From the IMG/VR virus record IMGVR_UViG_3300044701_002647, positions 1 to 23,474 of that record: a DNA stretch of 23,474 nucleotides; one strand, 5' to 3'. The notes beneath the pieces were generated by a model, which ran no database searches, was not told the origin of the DNA, and saw only the letters and a program-made list of their open reading frames with translations. Positions 7,060 to 12,634 of this stretch are shown piece by piece. This DNA is from a virus. Each line of letters opens with the position of its first letter. The first letter of the stretch is position 1. Made by a program: the position numbers and the translations under genes.

Positions 7060-7649
7060 GCGTGGGTCCAGTGAAGACCGGCGGCGGTGCCACCGGTGCG
7101 GATTGCGTGCTGAATGGCCTGGCGGCAGATGCTGAACCGTGCTGCTGCCGCGCGGACCGAGGGGTAGCTCCAGCCGGTCTCGACAGCGCGGACGGGCCGG
7201 GGCTCCATGGCGCGACGCGGGAAGCGGGCGGCGATGCTGTCGGCCAGCTCCCGGTCTTCGAGCAGCAGGAACAGCCGATCGGCGGGGATACCGCCGAAGG
7301 TTTCCGGCTTCTCGCGTGCCGCTTGGCGGAGATCACTGCGGCGGAAGAATCGGGCATTGCGCCCACCGCGGTGATGCGGGATGCCGCGACGGTTGGTCCA
7401 TCGCTGCGTGGTGTCGATCCCGATGCCGAGCGTCGCGCAGACGTAGCCGCTGCTCACCCAGTCGCCCTCAGCTCTGGCGGAGATGCCGGCGCGGCTCAGG
7501 CGGGTCAGGATCGCGCCGTGGGTGCGGGCGGTGAAGCCCTGCCGCTTGGCCCAGTTGTTGTAGCTGTGGATGAGCCGATCAGGTGGCTGATCGCCAGCCA
7601 TCTGCTCCAGCATCTCCATCTCGCGGGCGGTCCATCTGGCGGGCTTCAC
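7056..7649 (-). CDS. multi-helix-turn-helix DNA-binding protein
   Basis: A 197-residue protein. I start at GTG 7649: it overlaps the upstream stop as GTGA and has GGAGG five bases before it; a GTG four codons earlier has no such support. Three DNA-binding-like units are visible: a SANT/Myb-like helical unit at ~5-58 (WTAREMEMLEQMAG, later RTHGAILTRLSRAG), a winged or excisionase-like HTH at ~60-110 (GYVCATLGIGIDTTQRW, then NARFFRRSDLRQAA), and a C-terminal HTH at ~155-190 (SYPSVRAAAARFSICRQAIQ). It probably regulates phage transcription or organises replication DNA. Similar multi-HTH proteins occur in other phages, as I recall. Its DNA target is unknown. Confidence 0.7.
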   Translation of the reverse strand: MKPARWTAREMEMLEQMAGDQPPDRLIHSYNNWAKRQGFTARTHGAILTRLSRAGISARAEGDWVSSGYVCATLGIGIDTTQRWTNRRGIPHHRGGRNARFFRRSDLRQAAREKPETFGGIPADRLFLLLEDRELADSIAARFPRRAMEPRPVRAVETGWSYPSVRAAAARFSICRQAIQHAIRTGGTAAGLHWTHA

Positions 7650-7912
7650 GGCACCCTCCACACCTGCTTGGCAATGCCGGGATGCTGCAGCTCACCAGCC
7701 CGGTAGAGGTCGGTCAGGGCACCGCTGAGTGTGTGCCGCCAGCGCAGGCGACCGTTGGAGCAGATCGGCTGGGTGTCGCCGGGCAGCAGCGGGATTGCGC
7801 CACTGCCGGCCCAGCGGAACACGTCGCGGCTGTGGAACAGATGGCCACGAGCCTTGGTCTTGAGCCAGGCCCGCAGGATGGTGCGCCAGCTGGCGCGGTC
7901 GCGGTGGGTCAT
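7646..7912 (-). CDS. 88-residue protein, possible DNA-binding domain
   Basis: Starts at ATG 7912 in an ATGA overlap and ends in the GTGA overlap with the HTH gene. The sequence (WRTILRAWLKTKARGHLFHS, later LRWRHTLSGALTDLYRAGEL, ending QHPGIAKQVWRVP) is basic and Trp-rich. The segment around 63-88 resembles a winged-helix: helix, turn, helix, then a short hydrophobic strand. It may work with the larger HTH protein downstream. No family is recognised with confidence. Confidence 0.6.
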   Translation of the reverse strand: MTHRDRASWRTILRAWLKTKARGHLFHSRDVFRWAGSGAIPLLPGDTQPICSNGRLRWRHTLSGALTDLYRAGELQHPGIAKQVWRVP

Positions 7913-8061
7913 GGCTTGCGCTCCTGCCGCTGCTGCTCCAGCAGGAACCGCGCCCAGCCGATGTGGGTCATCAGGGCGTGAGGGCCGGGTGGAGTCGGGT
8001 AGGACTGCTGCCACCAGGTGCGGAAGAGGACTTCGAGCTCGGAGTCGGTGGGGTTGGTCAT
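7909..8061 (-). CDS. 50-residue hypothetical protein
   Basis: Starts at ATG 8061, overlapping the thyX stop as ATGA, and ends in an ATGA overlap with the next gene. The sequence is short and helical with many aromatics (SELEVLFRTWWQQSYPTPPG, then THIGWARFLLEQQRQERK). The perfect overlaps at both ends are the main reason to accept it. Function unknown. Confidence 0.6.
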   Translation of the reverse strand: MTNPTDSELEVLFRTWWQQSYPTPPGPHALMTHIGWARFLLEQQRQERKP

Positions 8062-8786
8062 GGCGCAAGCCTCGCTTTGTGAAGTCGGTTTGTCTGATAC
8101 CAGCCGGCGATCTCCGGCGCCCATGCCTGCAGGTGAGGCCAGAGCAGATCGCACAGCCAGCGGATCTCCTGCTGTGCATCGAGCTTTGCGCGGAGATCCA
8201 GGAAGTGGAGCAGGGCCCGGAGTGAGAAGCTGACGACGAAGTGTTGACGAACGTCGAAAGCGAGCAGTCCGCGGGCGTGTTCTTCGGCGAAGCCGTGCGT
8301 GTCAACACAATGCAAGTAGTGGTCGGCAATGGTTCTCAGCATGTAGAGGTCATCGCCGCGCATGGCGTTGGTGTACTCGTACCGCTTGCCCTGGCGATCG
8401 CTGTAGCTGCCGACGGGCCGCAGGTAGAACACATCCTCCAAGTGCAGCTCACCTCGCGCAGCAGCGCAGACACGAGCGCCCGTGTACCGCAGACTCTGCA
8501 CATCAAAGCTGCAGCCAATGCGATGCGTCCGCGCCTGCTGCATCACCGAATGCGGAAAGTAGCCGACGTTGAACACGATCTGAGCGTGCTCCAGTGGCCC
8601 GTAATGGCCTCGCTCACCGGCGAGCAAGCGGCGGACGGCGATCTCACCGGCCTGGCGCTCAGTGGGCCAGCCATCACGATCGTGGCAGACGTAGCCCTCG
8701 CTGTAGTCCTGGTGCATCCCGACCCAGCAGGCGGTCTGCGGGTTTGGCGTGGCGGTCACCACGTCAACGCGGAATAGTGGATCCAT
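8058..8786 (-). CDS. thyX: flavin-dependent thymidylate synthase ThyX
   Basis: A 242-residue protein from ATG 8786, whose first base overlaps the upstream TAA and which has AGGAGGA eight bases before it. The ThyX signature is present as RTHRIGCSFDVQSLRYTG at 86-103. The first Arg of the usual RHR is shifted (Arg86-Thr87-His88-Arg89) and one extra residue lies before Ser98, a variant I recall from cyanobacteria and their phages. The C-terminal LRALLHFLDLRAKLDAQQEI is the conserved substrate/FAD region. The enzyme makes dTMP from dUMP with methylene-tetrahydrofolate and FAD. With the dcd-like gene it gives the phage its own dCTP-to-dTMP route. Confidence 0.93.
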   Translation of the reverse strand: MDPLFRVDVVTATPNPQTACWVGMHQDYSEGYVCHDRDGWPTERQAGEIAVRRLLAGERGHYGPLEHAQIVFNVGYFPHSVMQQARTHRIGCSFDVQSLRYTGARVCAAARGELHLEDVFYLRPVGSYSDRQGKRYEYTNAMRGDDLYMLRTIADHYLHCVDTHGFAEEHARGLLAFDVRQHFVVSFSLRALLHFLDLRAKLDAQQEIRWLCDLLWPHLQAWAPEIAGWYQTNRLHKARLAP

Positions 8787-9028
8787 TAGGAGTCCTCCTC
8801 CACCAGCTGCACCAGCACGGCATTCGGGTGCCGGTTCTGGCAGAACTCCACCGCCTGCCTAGCGCTGTAGGCCCTCACGCGGCTGGCCATCGGTGGGGCG
8901 CCGCGCATGTAGACATTGACCCAGAAGTAATCGGCCTCGGGGTCAGAGCAGCGGGTGATGCCTTCGCCATTCTGGTGGCCCTGCTCATAGCTGTCTCTCC
9001 AGACTCCCTTGGGAACTGTTGTCGTCAT
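8786..9028 (-). CDS. 80-residue hypothetical protein upstream of thyX
   Basis: Starts at ATG 9028 and ends in a one-base TAA/ATG overlap with thyX. It is a small soluble alpha/beta protein: RDSYEQGHQNGEGITRCSDP, then YFWVNVYMRGAPPMASRVRA, then AVEFCQNRHPNAVLVQLVEE. The pattern strand, loop, strand, helix, strand is like small phage proteins of unknown function. No catalytic motif. Its start lies inside the 3' end of the small Cys-rich gene 8985-9161. No Shine-Dalgarno is visible, so coupling is likely. Confidence 0.6.
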   Translation of the reverse strand: MTTTVPKGVWRDSYEQGHQNGEGITRCSDPEADYFWVNVYMRGAPPMASRVRAYSARQAVEFCQNRHPNAVLVQLVEEDS

Positions 9029-9161
9029 CAGGTGAGTTGCGTGGGGTCCATTCGATGCACCAGTTGCTGTCATGCACGGTCGGGAACGGCGGCATTGCCC
9101 ATAGGCAGACCAGCCGGCCACGCTGGCGGCGGGCATAACCGCAACTGGCGCAGGTGGTCAT
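8985..9161 (-). CDS. 58-residue cysteine-containing mini-protein
   Basis: Found by reading the junction: ATG 9161 overlaps the TGA of the upstream gene (TGATG), and the frame runs to TGA at 8985-8987, overlapping the next gene by 44 bases. The protein starts MTTCASCGYARRQRGRLVCL, continues WAMPPFPTVHDSNWCIEWTP and ends in an acidic Asp/Asn/Ser tail. Cys4-x2-Cys7, Cys19 and Cys35 could bind one zinc ion. Similar very small zinc-ribbon proteins occur elsewhere in this window. It is supported by overlap geometry and the Cys pattern only. Confidence 0.5.
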   Translation of the reverse strand: MTTCASCGYARRQRGRLVCLWAMPPFPTVHDSNWCIEWTPRNSPDDDNSSQGSLERQL

Positions 9162-9289
9162 CACCGCTGCTGTTGCAGCAGTTGACGTTCACGGGGTGCT
9201 AGCTGCTGCTCCTGGTTCATGGCGATGCCGGCCATGAACACCGTCGCCGCGGTAAATGCCATCAGCACCAATGTGCCGAGGATGCTCAC
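9161..9289 (-). CDS. 42-residue single-pass membrane protein
   Basis: I start at GTG 9289, which overlaps the stop of the mini-gene 9286-9405 as GTGA. The longer frame to 9517 has no ribosome site and overlaps other genes. Residues ~2-24 (SILGTLVLMAFTAATVFMAG) are one membrane helix, followed by a Gln/Glu/Arg-rich cytoplasmic or external tail (NQEQQLAPRERQLLQQQ). Function unknown. With the preceding 39-residue membrane protein it makes a tandem pair of tiny membrane proteins in the early operon. Confidence 0.5.
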   Translation of the reverse strand: MSILGTLVLMAFTAATVFMAGIAMNQEQQLAPRERQLLQQQR

Positions 9290-9405
9290 TCCGCGACCGG
9301 CATCGGACGGGGTAGCAGTCGTAGTCCAGTGCTTGAGGGGCGGCGTCGGATCCCAGCCTTGGATGCGACCACGAGCACCAGCAGGCCGATCAGCGGAGCG
9401 TGCAT
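9286..9405 (-). CDS. 39-residue membrane mini-protein
   Basis: ATG 9405 lies 16 bases inside the end of the upstream gene and the frame closes at TGA 9286-9288, giving a GTGA overlap with the next start. The sequence opens MHAPLIGLLVLVVASKAGIR: one short hydrophobic segment (~5-14), then a strongly basic Arg/Pro tail. Nothing identifies its function. Acceptance rests on the exact four-base overlap at its stop, the commonest junction in this operon. Confidence 0.4.
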   Translation of the reverse strand: MHAPLIGLLVLVVASKAGIRRRPSSTGLRLLPRPMPVAE

Positions 9406-9560
9406 GGCGCATCGAGACGAAGGGTGGCAAGGACAGTGGCGCCGGGGTGGCGGCTCTTGAAGCAGCTGACGACCCTTTCAACGGTGAAGTTGCTGGGGCA
9501 GATCCATTCGAGTTCATGGCGTTCTCCGAGGGTGTTCTTGTAGGCGATGCGGACGACCAT
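9390..9560 (-). CDS. 56-residue hypothetical protein
   Basis: ATG 9560 follows the TAA of 9561-9926 with no gap (TAAATG), and the frame ends at TGA 9390-9392. The protein starts MVVRIAYKNTLGERHELEWI, continues CPSNFTVERVVSCFKSRHPG and ends ATVLATLRLDAPCTLR. The two-strand, helix, strand profile looks like a genuine small folded domain. I do not recognise a family. Confidence 0.6.
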   Translation of the reverse strand: MVVRIAYKNTLGERHELEWICPSNFTVERVVSCFKSRHPGATVLATLRLDAPCTLR

Positions 9561-9926
9561 TTAGACCAGCTCCTTCCCTGACATGGACGGCAGGCTGTAG
9601 TCGTAAGCAGCAGGCGGATCGTTCGCGCCTTCGATGACCTCCTTGATGGTCTGAAGCTGCTCGGTGATGCCTTTGATCAGGCTGCGATCCAGGGGTGCCA
9701 GGTCGTCCCAGGCGTTGTCGTTGATGGCGCGGGCCGTGGACTCTGTTGCATCCAGCAGACCCAGCAGCAGCGGCAGCAGGGGGCGCTGCTTTTCGGGCAG
9801 GGCCTCGATGGCCTTGCGGTCGGCAAACCAGCGGCCCGGATCGGCAGGCATGGAGTCGCGGGCGGCGGTCAGGATCTGATCGCTGATGGCGCCGTCGCAC
9901 TGAAGCTCGTTGATGGTGGTGGCCAT
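9561..9926 (-). CDS. 121-residue helical protein, first gene of the long early chain
   Basis: Starts at ATG 9926, one base after an exact copy of the CCACCACACCACC leader box (9928-9940). It is all-alpha: MATTINELQCDGAISDQILT, then a long amphipathic middle (PLLPLLLGLLDATESTARAI) and a helix near the end (ITEQLQTIKEVIEGANDPPA). No catalytic or metal motif. It is the first of about fourteen closely spaced or overlapping genes reaching to 5707. A strong hairpin (9962-9983) separates it from the Gp157-like gene. Function unknown. Confidence 0.7.
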   Translation of the reverse strand: MATTINELQCDGAISDQILTAARDSMPADPGRWFADRKAIEALPEKQRPLLPLLLGLLDATESTARAINDNAWDDLAPLDRSLIKGITEQLQTIKEVIEGANDPPAAYDYSLPSMSGKELV

Positions 9927-9927
9927 G

Positions 9928-9940
9928 GGTGGTGTGGTGG
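9928..9940 (-). promoter_or_regulatory. leader box copy 1 (CCACCACACCACC in mRNA sense)
   Basis: Exact 13-base box ending one base before ATG 9926. No Shine-Dalgarno lies between it and the start. The same 13-mer occurs before five other minus-strand genes. Confidence 0.7.
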
Positions 9941-9961
9941 CGAGAGTGTTGGGATCATGGC

Positions 9962-9983
9962 GCCCCGGTTGCGATACCGGGGC
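9962..9983 (-). terminator. GC-rich hairpin after the Gp157-like gene
   Basis: Perfect eight-base stem GCCCCGGT/ACCGGGGC with a six-base loop, 12 bases after the TAA of 9995-10543. There is no U-tract, so termination may be partial, or the hairpin may act as an RNA-stability or processing element between two genes. Confidence 0.55.
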
Positions 9984-9994
9984 AGCTTGTGGCG

Positions 9995-10543
9995 TTACTT
10001 GATGGTCCAGGAGCGGCGCTCCACCAGCTGCGCACCGGGCACGGTGGTGCCGGCCTGGATGGCAGCCTTGATGGCGGTCTTGTCGGCGCTGTAGCTGGTC
10101 TTGACCCGGTAGAGACCGTCGGGCAGGTCCACCGGTGCGATGTCCGGGTCCACCTCGACGGTGGTGACGCGGCGGCTGCTGAGCTTGTGCTCGGGCAGTG
10201 CCCAGCTGGTGCGCTCAGGGTCGATCCGCTCCAGTGCCGCGGTCAGGCGGTCCTGCAGCACCTCGGCGCGGTGCTCGGCTTCGCTGGCCAGCTCGGCCAG
10301 GCGGCGGGCATGCTCGCGTTGGTTGACGGCCTGAGCCCGCAGGTGGTCGATCAGCCAGCACCAGGCATCGGCCTTGGCTTCCAGTGCCTTGCGGTTGTCG
10401 GCCTCGCTGGCGATCAGTGCCTCCAGGTCAGCGGTGGCGGTCGCCACCTCCTGCGGGTCGTCGGAGAACAGGAGCTCCGCAGCGTGGTCAATACGGGACT
10501 GGACTAGCAGCGCCTCGGAGGTGAGGGCGTAGAGGGATGTCAT
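9995..10543 (-). CDS. Siphovirus Gp157-like protein
   Basis: A 182-residue protein from ATG 10543, two bases after an exact leader box. Residues ~1-45 are helical (MTSLYALTSEALLVQSRIDH), ~45-110 form a long coiled coil (ALEAKADAWCWLIDHLRAQA onward), and the C-terminal part has the family ending: VDLPDGLYRVKTSYSADKTA, then IKAAIQAGTTVPGAQLVERR. In Gp157 proteins a DKxAIKxAIKxG-xxVPGA motif closes a beta-rich end domain; the match is good. Gp157 was linked to phage resistance in a Streptococcus phage, and the genes usually lie near SSB and recombination genes. A strong promoter (10588-10616) precedes it. Confidence 0.8.
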   Translation of the reverse strand: MTSLYALTSEALLVQSRIDHAAELLFSDDPQEVATATADLEALIASEADNRKALEAKADAWCWLIDHLRAQAVNQREHARRLAELASEAEHRAEVLQDRLTAALERIDPERTSWALPEHKLSSRRVTTVEVDPDIAPVDLPDGLYRVKTSYSADKTAIKAAIQAGTTVPGAQLVERRSWTIK

Positions 10544-10545
10544 CG

Positions 10546-10558
10546 GGTGGTGTGGTGG
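10546..10558 (-). promoter_or_regulatory. leader box copy 2
   Basis: Exact CCACCACACCACC in mRNA sense, two bases before ATG 10543. It lies in the leader of the transcript expected from the promoter at 10588-10616. Confidence 0.7.
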
Positions 10559-10587
10559 TGAATGGTGTGGGCTGCTGCCCTGCCGGG

Positions 10588-10616
10588 AGCATAGCGCAAC
10601 GCTACCGGGGCAGCAA
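10588..10616 (-). promoter_or_regulatory. sigma70-type promoter with operator-like palindrome, for the Gp157-like gene
   Basis: In mRNA sense TTGCTG (10616-10611), a 17-base spacer, and TATGCT (10593-10588). The spacer contains TAGCG-CAA-CGCTA (plus 10592-10604), a perfect five-base palindrome touching the -10 box. The same arrangement appears at 17533-17561 and 21534-21562. Confidence 0.65.
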
Positions 10617-10654
10617 GGTTTGCAACGGTGGGCAGGCTGCAGCGGTGGGAACCG

Positions 10655-10683
10655 GGCCCCGGCGCAGCGGCCGGAGCCTTTTT
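10655..10683 (+). terminator. hairpin plus T-tract, oriented for plus-strand transcripts
   Basis: Stem GGCCCCGGC/GCCGGAGCC (one G-T pair), six-base loop, followed by TTTTT on the plus strand at 10679-10683. In minus sense the run is AAAAA before the hairpin, six bases after the TGA of 10689-11138. It could stop the minus gene weakly and antisense transcription efficiently. Confidence 0.55.
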
Positions 10684-10688
10684 CTCGC

Positions 10689-11138
10689 TCAGGCCTTGGC
10701 GTAGGCCAGCTGCAGCAGCTCGCGCTTCGACAGCCGGCGCCGCACACCGAGCAGCTCGCGTAGCTGGCGATTGCTGAGGGCCTCCAGCGACGCGGTGCGC
10801 ACCGGTTCCGGTGCCGTAGCGGGCACCAGCAGCGCGGCATAGCGGCGGCCCAGGGCCTCGCTCCAGATCGGCAGCGCATCCCAGAGGCGCCGGGCATGTC
10901 GGCCGGCCTTGTGGGTCAGCTCCGCGGCGACGTAGAGCACGGCGGCGATCGTCACCAGCGCGGCGCGGATGCGGGCCCGGTGCTCGTAGGCGATGGCGGC
11001 CAGCAGAGCGATGCCAGCGGCCAGCAGCTGAGCAGCGAGCCAGCAGGCGCGGAAGCCGGCGGCGGTGCGTGTGGCGTAGTCGGCCCAGGGAAGGGCCTGC
11101 AGGCGAGCCAGGGCGGCCCGGATGGTCGTGGTGGTCAT
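10689..11138 (-). CDS. two-pass membrane protein with a C-terminal helical domain
   Basis: A 149-residue protein from ATG 11138. Two hydrophobic segments are visible at ~33-50 (WLAAQLLAAGIALLAAIAYE) and ~56-72 (IRAALVTIAAVLYVAAELTH), separated by a short basic turn (HRAR). The C-terminal ~35 residues (SLEALSNRQLRELLGVRRRL, then SKRELLQLAYAKA) look like a SAP/HeH-type helix-extended-helix that binds nucleic acid, or a small helical hairpin. One idea is anchoring of phage DNA or a protein at the membrane; this is inference only. Its leader does not carry the exact box. Confidence 0.65.
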   Translation of the reverse strand: MTTTTIRAALARLQALPWADYATRTAAGFRACWLAAQLLAAGIALLAAIAYEHRARIRAALVTIAAVLYVAAELTHKAGRHARRLWDALPIWSEALGRRYAALLVPATAPEPVRTASLEALSNRQLRELLGVRRRLSKRELLQLAYAKA

Positions 11139-11300
11139 TGTCGGAATGCTGTGGGGTGATCAGCCGGGGCGAACTCAGCGCCTCACCGGTTGATGTGGTC
11201 AGTGTACCGTGGATCTGCCGGGCGGGGTGGTTCCCGCCGGCTGCATCGGGTCCGTCCCGGTGTGGTGGTGGGGAGGCTCTCGGGCCTCCCCTGCACCGCC
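11139..11300. other. non-coding spacer with hairpin and weak promoter
   Basis: No gene is seen here. It contains the terminator-like hairpin at 11270-11291, a second hairpin GGCGGG/CCCGCC at 11221-11238, and a TACACT -10-like hexamer (plus AGTGTA, 11201-11206) without a good -35 at 17 bases. The latter may drive 10689-11138. Confidence 0.45.
11270..11291 (-). terminator. perfect hairpin after gene 11301-11486
   Basis: Eight-base perfect stem GGGGAGGC/GCCTCCCC with a six-base loop, nine bases after the stop. No U-tract follows in mRNA sense. Confidence 0.5.
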
Positions 11301-11486
11301 TCAGGCTGCGAGCCAGGCGCGGGCCTCGGCCTCGGTCATGTCGCCGGTGACAGGCCAGCTGTCGACCTGCAGGCAGGTGACGCGCTCCCAGCTGTAGCCG
11401 GTCCAGGTGCCGCTGATCCGGTCGAGTCGGATCGAGCTGCCGGAGGGCTTGAGCGGGTTGGTGGAGATGACGTGGGTGGAGCTCAT
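11301..11486 (-). CDS. 61-residue hypothetical protein
   Basis: Starts at ATG 11486, eleven bases after an exact leader box, under its own promoter (11536-11564). The sequence MSSTHVISTNPLKPSGSSIR, then LDRISGTWTGYSWERVTCLQ, then VDSWPVTGDMTEAEARAWLA gives a small beta-rich domain closed by a short helix. No motif is recognised. The complete set of promoter, hairpin, box and own terminator around so small a gene supports that it is expressed. Confidence 0.65.
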   Translation of the reverse strand: MSSTHVISTNPLKPSGSSIRLDRISGTWTGYSWERVTCLQVDSWPVTGDMTEAEARAWLAA

Positions 11487-11497
11487 CGGTCAGCTGC

Positions 11498-11527
11498 GGT
11501 GGTGTGGTGGTTCGGGATCGCTCCCGA
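11498..11527 (-). promoter_or_regulatory. leader hairpin (11512-11527) plus box copy 3 (11498-11510)
   Basis: The hairpin has six-base arms (TCGGGA/TCCCGA) and a four-base loop. It lies directly before the exact 13-base box, between the -10 hexamer and the ATG, so it belongs to the mRNA leader rather than being a terminator. Confidence 0.6.
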
Positions 11528-11535
11528 TGCAATGC

Positions 11536-11564
11536 AGTGTAGCCCATAGCGTGACAGTTGGCAG
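11536..11564 (-). promoter_or_regulatory. family A promoter for gene 11301-11486
   Basis: CTGCCA, 17-base spacer, TACACT in mRNA sense. The spacer and -10 contain the core GTCACGCTATGGGCTACACT, almost identical to those at 12209-12231, 12902-12930 and 13448-13476. Confidence 0.6.
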
Positions 11565-11565
11565 G

Positions 11566-11584
11566 GGCCCGGGCTGACCGGGCC
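11566..11584 (-). terminator. hairpin after gene 11593-11841
   Basis: Seven-base stem GGCCCGG/CCGGGCC with a five-base loop, just after the stop of 11593-11841 and just before the promoter of the next gene. No U-tract. Confidence 0.5.
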
Positions 11585-11592
11585 GCACCGCC

Positions 11593-11841
11593 TCAGTACC
11601 GAGCGGCCAAGGCGCCGGCCAGGTGCTGCAGGAAGTGGTGCACGTCGCCGTTGCGGAAGTCGATCTGGCGCAGGATGCCGGCGATCTGCTCCTGTTCGTG
11701 CGCCGGCGCGGACTGGATGGCTTCGATCACGCAGCCGGTCGGGATCATGTGCGGCGTGCCATCGGGAGCGGTCACGTCGTAGATGCGCTCGGCGAGATCC
11801 TTCTCGGCGAAGAAGCGGGACAGGTAGGTGGCGGTGGTCAT
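11593..11841 (-). CDS. 82-residue hypothetical protein
   Basis: Starts at ATG 11841, eleven bases after an exact leader box. It reads MTTATYLSRFFAEKDLAERI, then YDVTAPDGTPHMIPTGCVIE, then AIQSAPAHEQEQIAGILRQI, ending HHFLQHLAGALAARY: an alpha/beta start followed by two amphipathic helices. No metal or catalytic motif. It follows 11899-12162 by 57 bases with a conserved hairpin between, so the two may share the promoter at 12209. Function unknown. Confidence 0.65.
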   Translation of the reverse strand: MTTATYLSRFFAEKDLAERIYDVTAPDGTPHMIPTGCVIEAIQSAPAHEQEQIAGILRQIDFRNGDVHHFLQHLAGALAARY

Positions 11842-11852
11842 GGGTCGGTTGC

Positions 11853-11884
11853 GGTGGTGTGGTGGGCCGGGATGGGCTCCCGGC
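11853..11884 (-). promoter_or_regulatory. leader hairpin (11866-11884) plus box copy 4 (11853-11865)
   Basis: Seven-base stem GCCGGGA/TCCCGGC with loop GCCCA in mRNA sense, immediately followed by the exact 13-base box and ATG 11841. The hairpin matches those at 12635-12651, 13193-13209 and 21518-21533. Confidence 0.6.
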
Positions 11885-11898
11885 GGGCCGTGGGGTGG

Positions 11899-12162
11899 TC
11901 AGTTGTGGTAGGTCAGCTCCGGGGCCTGGTCGACCGGCTTGTATCCGCCTTCAAGGCAGCGCTTGTAGTGGCGGCGAGCCTGCTCCAGGGTGTACGTGGT
12001 GAAAGCGCTCCAGCTGCGGGGGCCGCCGAAAAGGATCACGCCTTCACCGTTGGCACTGGTGCTCATGGCGGTGACCTTGGATCCTTTGACGGAAAAGCTC
12101 ACCACGTTGATGTAATCCTCTCCAGAGTTTCCGGTCCAGTTGAGCTGCAGGGTGTGGGTCAT
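11899..12162 (-). CDS. 87-residue hypothetical protein
   Basis: Starts at ATG 12162, nine bases after an exact box. The first half is beta-rich (MTHTLQLNWTGNSGEDYINV, then VSFSVKGSKVTAMSTSANGE), followed by a helix (YTLEQARRHYKRCLEGGYKP). This resembles a small beta-sheet domain with a C-terminal helix, but no family is recognised. It has its own family A promoter at 12209. Confidence 0.65.
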   Translation of the reverse strand: MTHTLQLNWTGNSGEDYINVVSFSVKGSKVTAMSTSANGEGVILFGGPRSWSAFTTYTLEQARRHYKRCLEGGYKPVDQAPELTYHN

Positions 12163-12171
12163 GGTCTATCG

Positions 12172-12201
12172 GGTGGTGTGGTGGCCCGGCTCTCTCGCCG
12201 G
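12172..12201 (-). promoter_or_regulatory. leader hairpin (12186-12201) plus box copy 5 (12172-12184)
   Basis: Five-base stem CCGGC/GCCGG with a six-base purine loop (GAGAGA), then the exact 13-base box. The loop differs from the main hairpin family, but position and spacing are the same. Confidence 0.55.
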
Positions 12202-12208
12202 TCCCCAT

Positions 12209-12231
12209 AGTGTAGCCCATGATGTGACGCA
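12209..12231 (-). promoter_or_regulatory. family A promoter core for gene 11899-12162
   Basis: CGTCACATCATGGGCTACACT in mRNA sense contains the same core and -10 TACACT as the other three family A sites. The -35 is poor, so this copy may depend on a factor binding the conserved core. Confidence 0.5.
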
Positions 12232-12251
12232 CCGTGGGCACCGCTGTCGCA

Positions 12252-12467
12252 TCACGTCACACGCCGCCTGGCTCGGTAGGCCGCGATCCGCTGGCGCTGC
12301 CACTCCTTACCCTCTGGTGATCGCCTCCAGCAGTCGCGGCACAGCAGCCCATACCGGCCGCTCCGGCCCTTGCCGCAGGCGCATAGCAGCGGCTCAGCCG
12401 GTGGCAGCTCGCCACGTAGGCGGGCGCGGCGGCGGCGTTGGCGTTCGGCGGCAGAGTCCGGGCTCAC
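12252..12467 (-). CDS. 71-residue basic zinc-knuckle-like protein
   Basis: Starts at GTG 12467: it overlaps the upstream stop as GTGA and has AGGAGG seven bases before. The protein is very basic (SAAERQRRRRARLRGELPPA at the start, RIAAYRARRRVT at the end). A central CACGKGRSGRYGLLCRDCWR gives Cys-x-Cys and Cys-x2-Cys, a likely zinc-binding knuckle. A nucleic-acid-binding role is plausible from charge and cysteines. Unlike the box genes it uses a normal Shine-Dalgarno. Confidence 0.65.
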   Translation of the reverse strand: MSPDSAAERQRRRRARLRGELPPAEPLLCACGKGRSGRYGLLCRDCWRRSPEGKEWQRQRIAAYRARRRVT

Positions 12468-12610
12468 CAGTCGCCCTCCTGCTCGATGCGGACCCAGCCG
12501 GGGCACAGCTCGCGGGCGGCGAGGGTGGCCCGCTCCCGGCTGGTGGCGAGCAGGCTCTGGTGGCTACCGTCGGGGAAGACGACGCGCCAGGGGCGGAGGT
12601 GGTGGGGCAT
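12464..12610 (-). CDS. 48-residue hypothetical protein
   Basis: Starts at ATG 12610 and overlaps the next start by four bases (GTGA). The sequence MPHHLRPWRVVFPDGSHQSL continues with a helix (ATSRERATLAARELCPGW) and a final strand (VRIEQEGDW). The pattern strand, loop, helix, strand is that of a tiny alpha/beta domain. The leader holds the conserved hairpin and a diverged box. Function unknown. Confidence 0.6.
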   Translation of the reverse strand: MPHHLRPWRVVFPDGSHQSLLATSRERATLAARELCPGWVRIEQEGDW

Positions 12611-12634
12611 TGCGTCCGGTGCGGTGGGATGGGT

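Noticed and set aside
6803-7706. Long plus-strand frames opposite the HTH and dcd-like genes
   Set aside because: They are Arg/Ala/Gly/Pro-rich shadows with no ribosome site, caused by high GC. The minus strand carries recognisable domains with overlapping junctions.
11139-11300. Small genes in the spacer before 10689-11138
   Set aside because: Only frames of about 15 codons without overlap, box or ribosome site were found.
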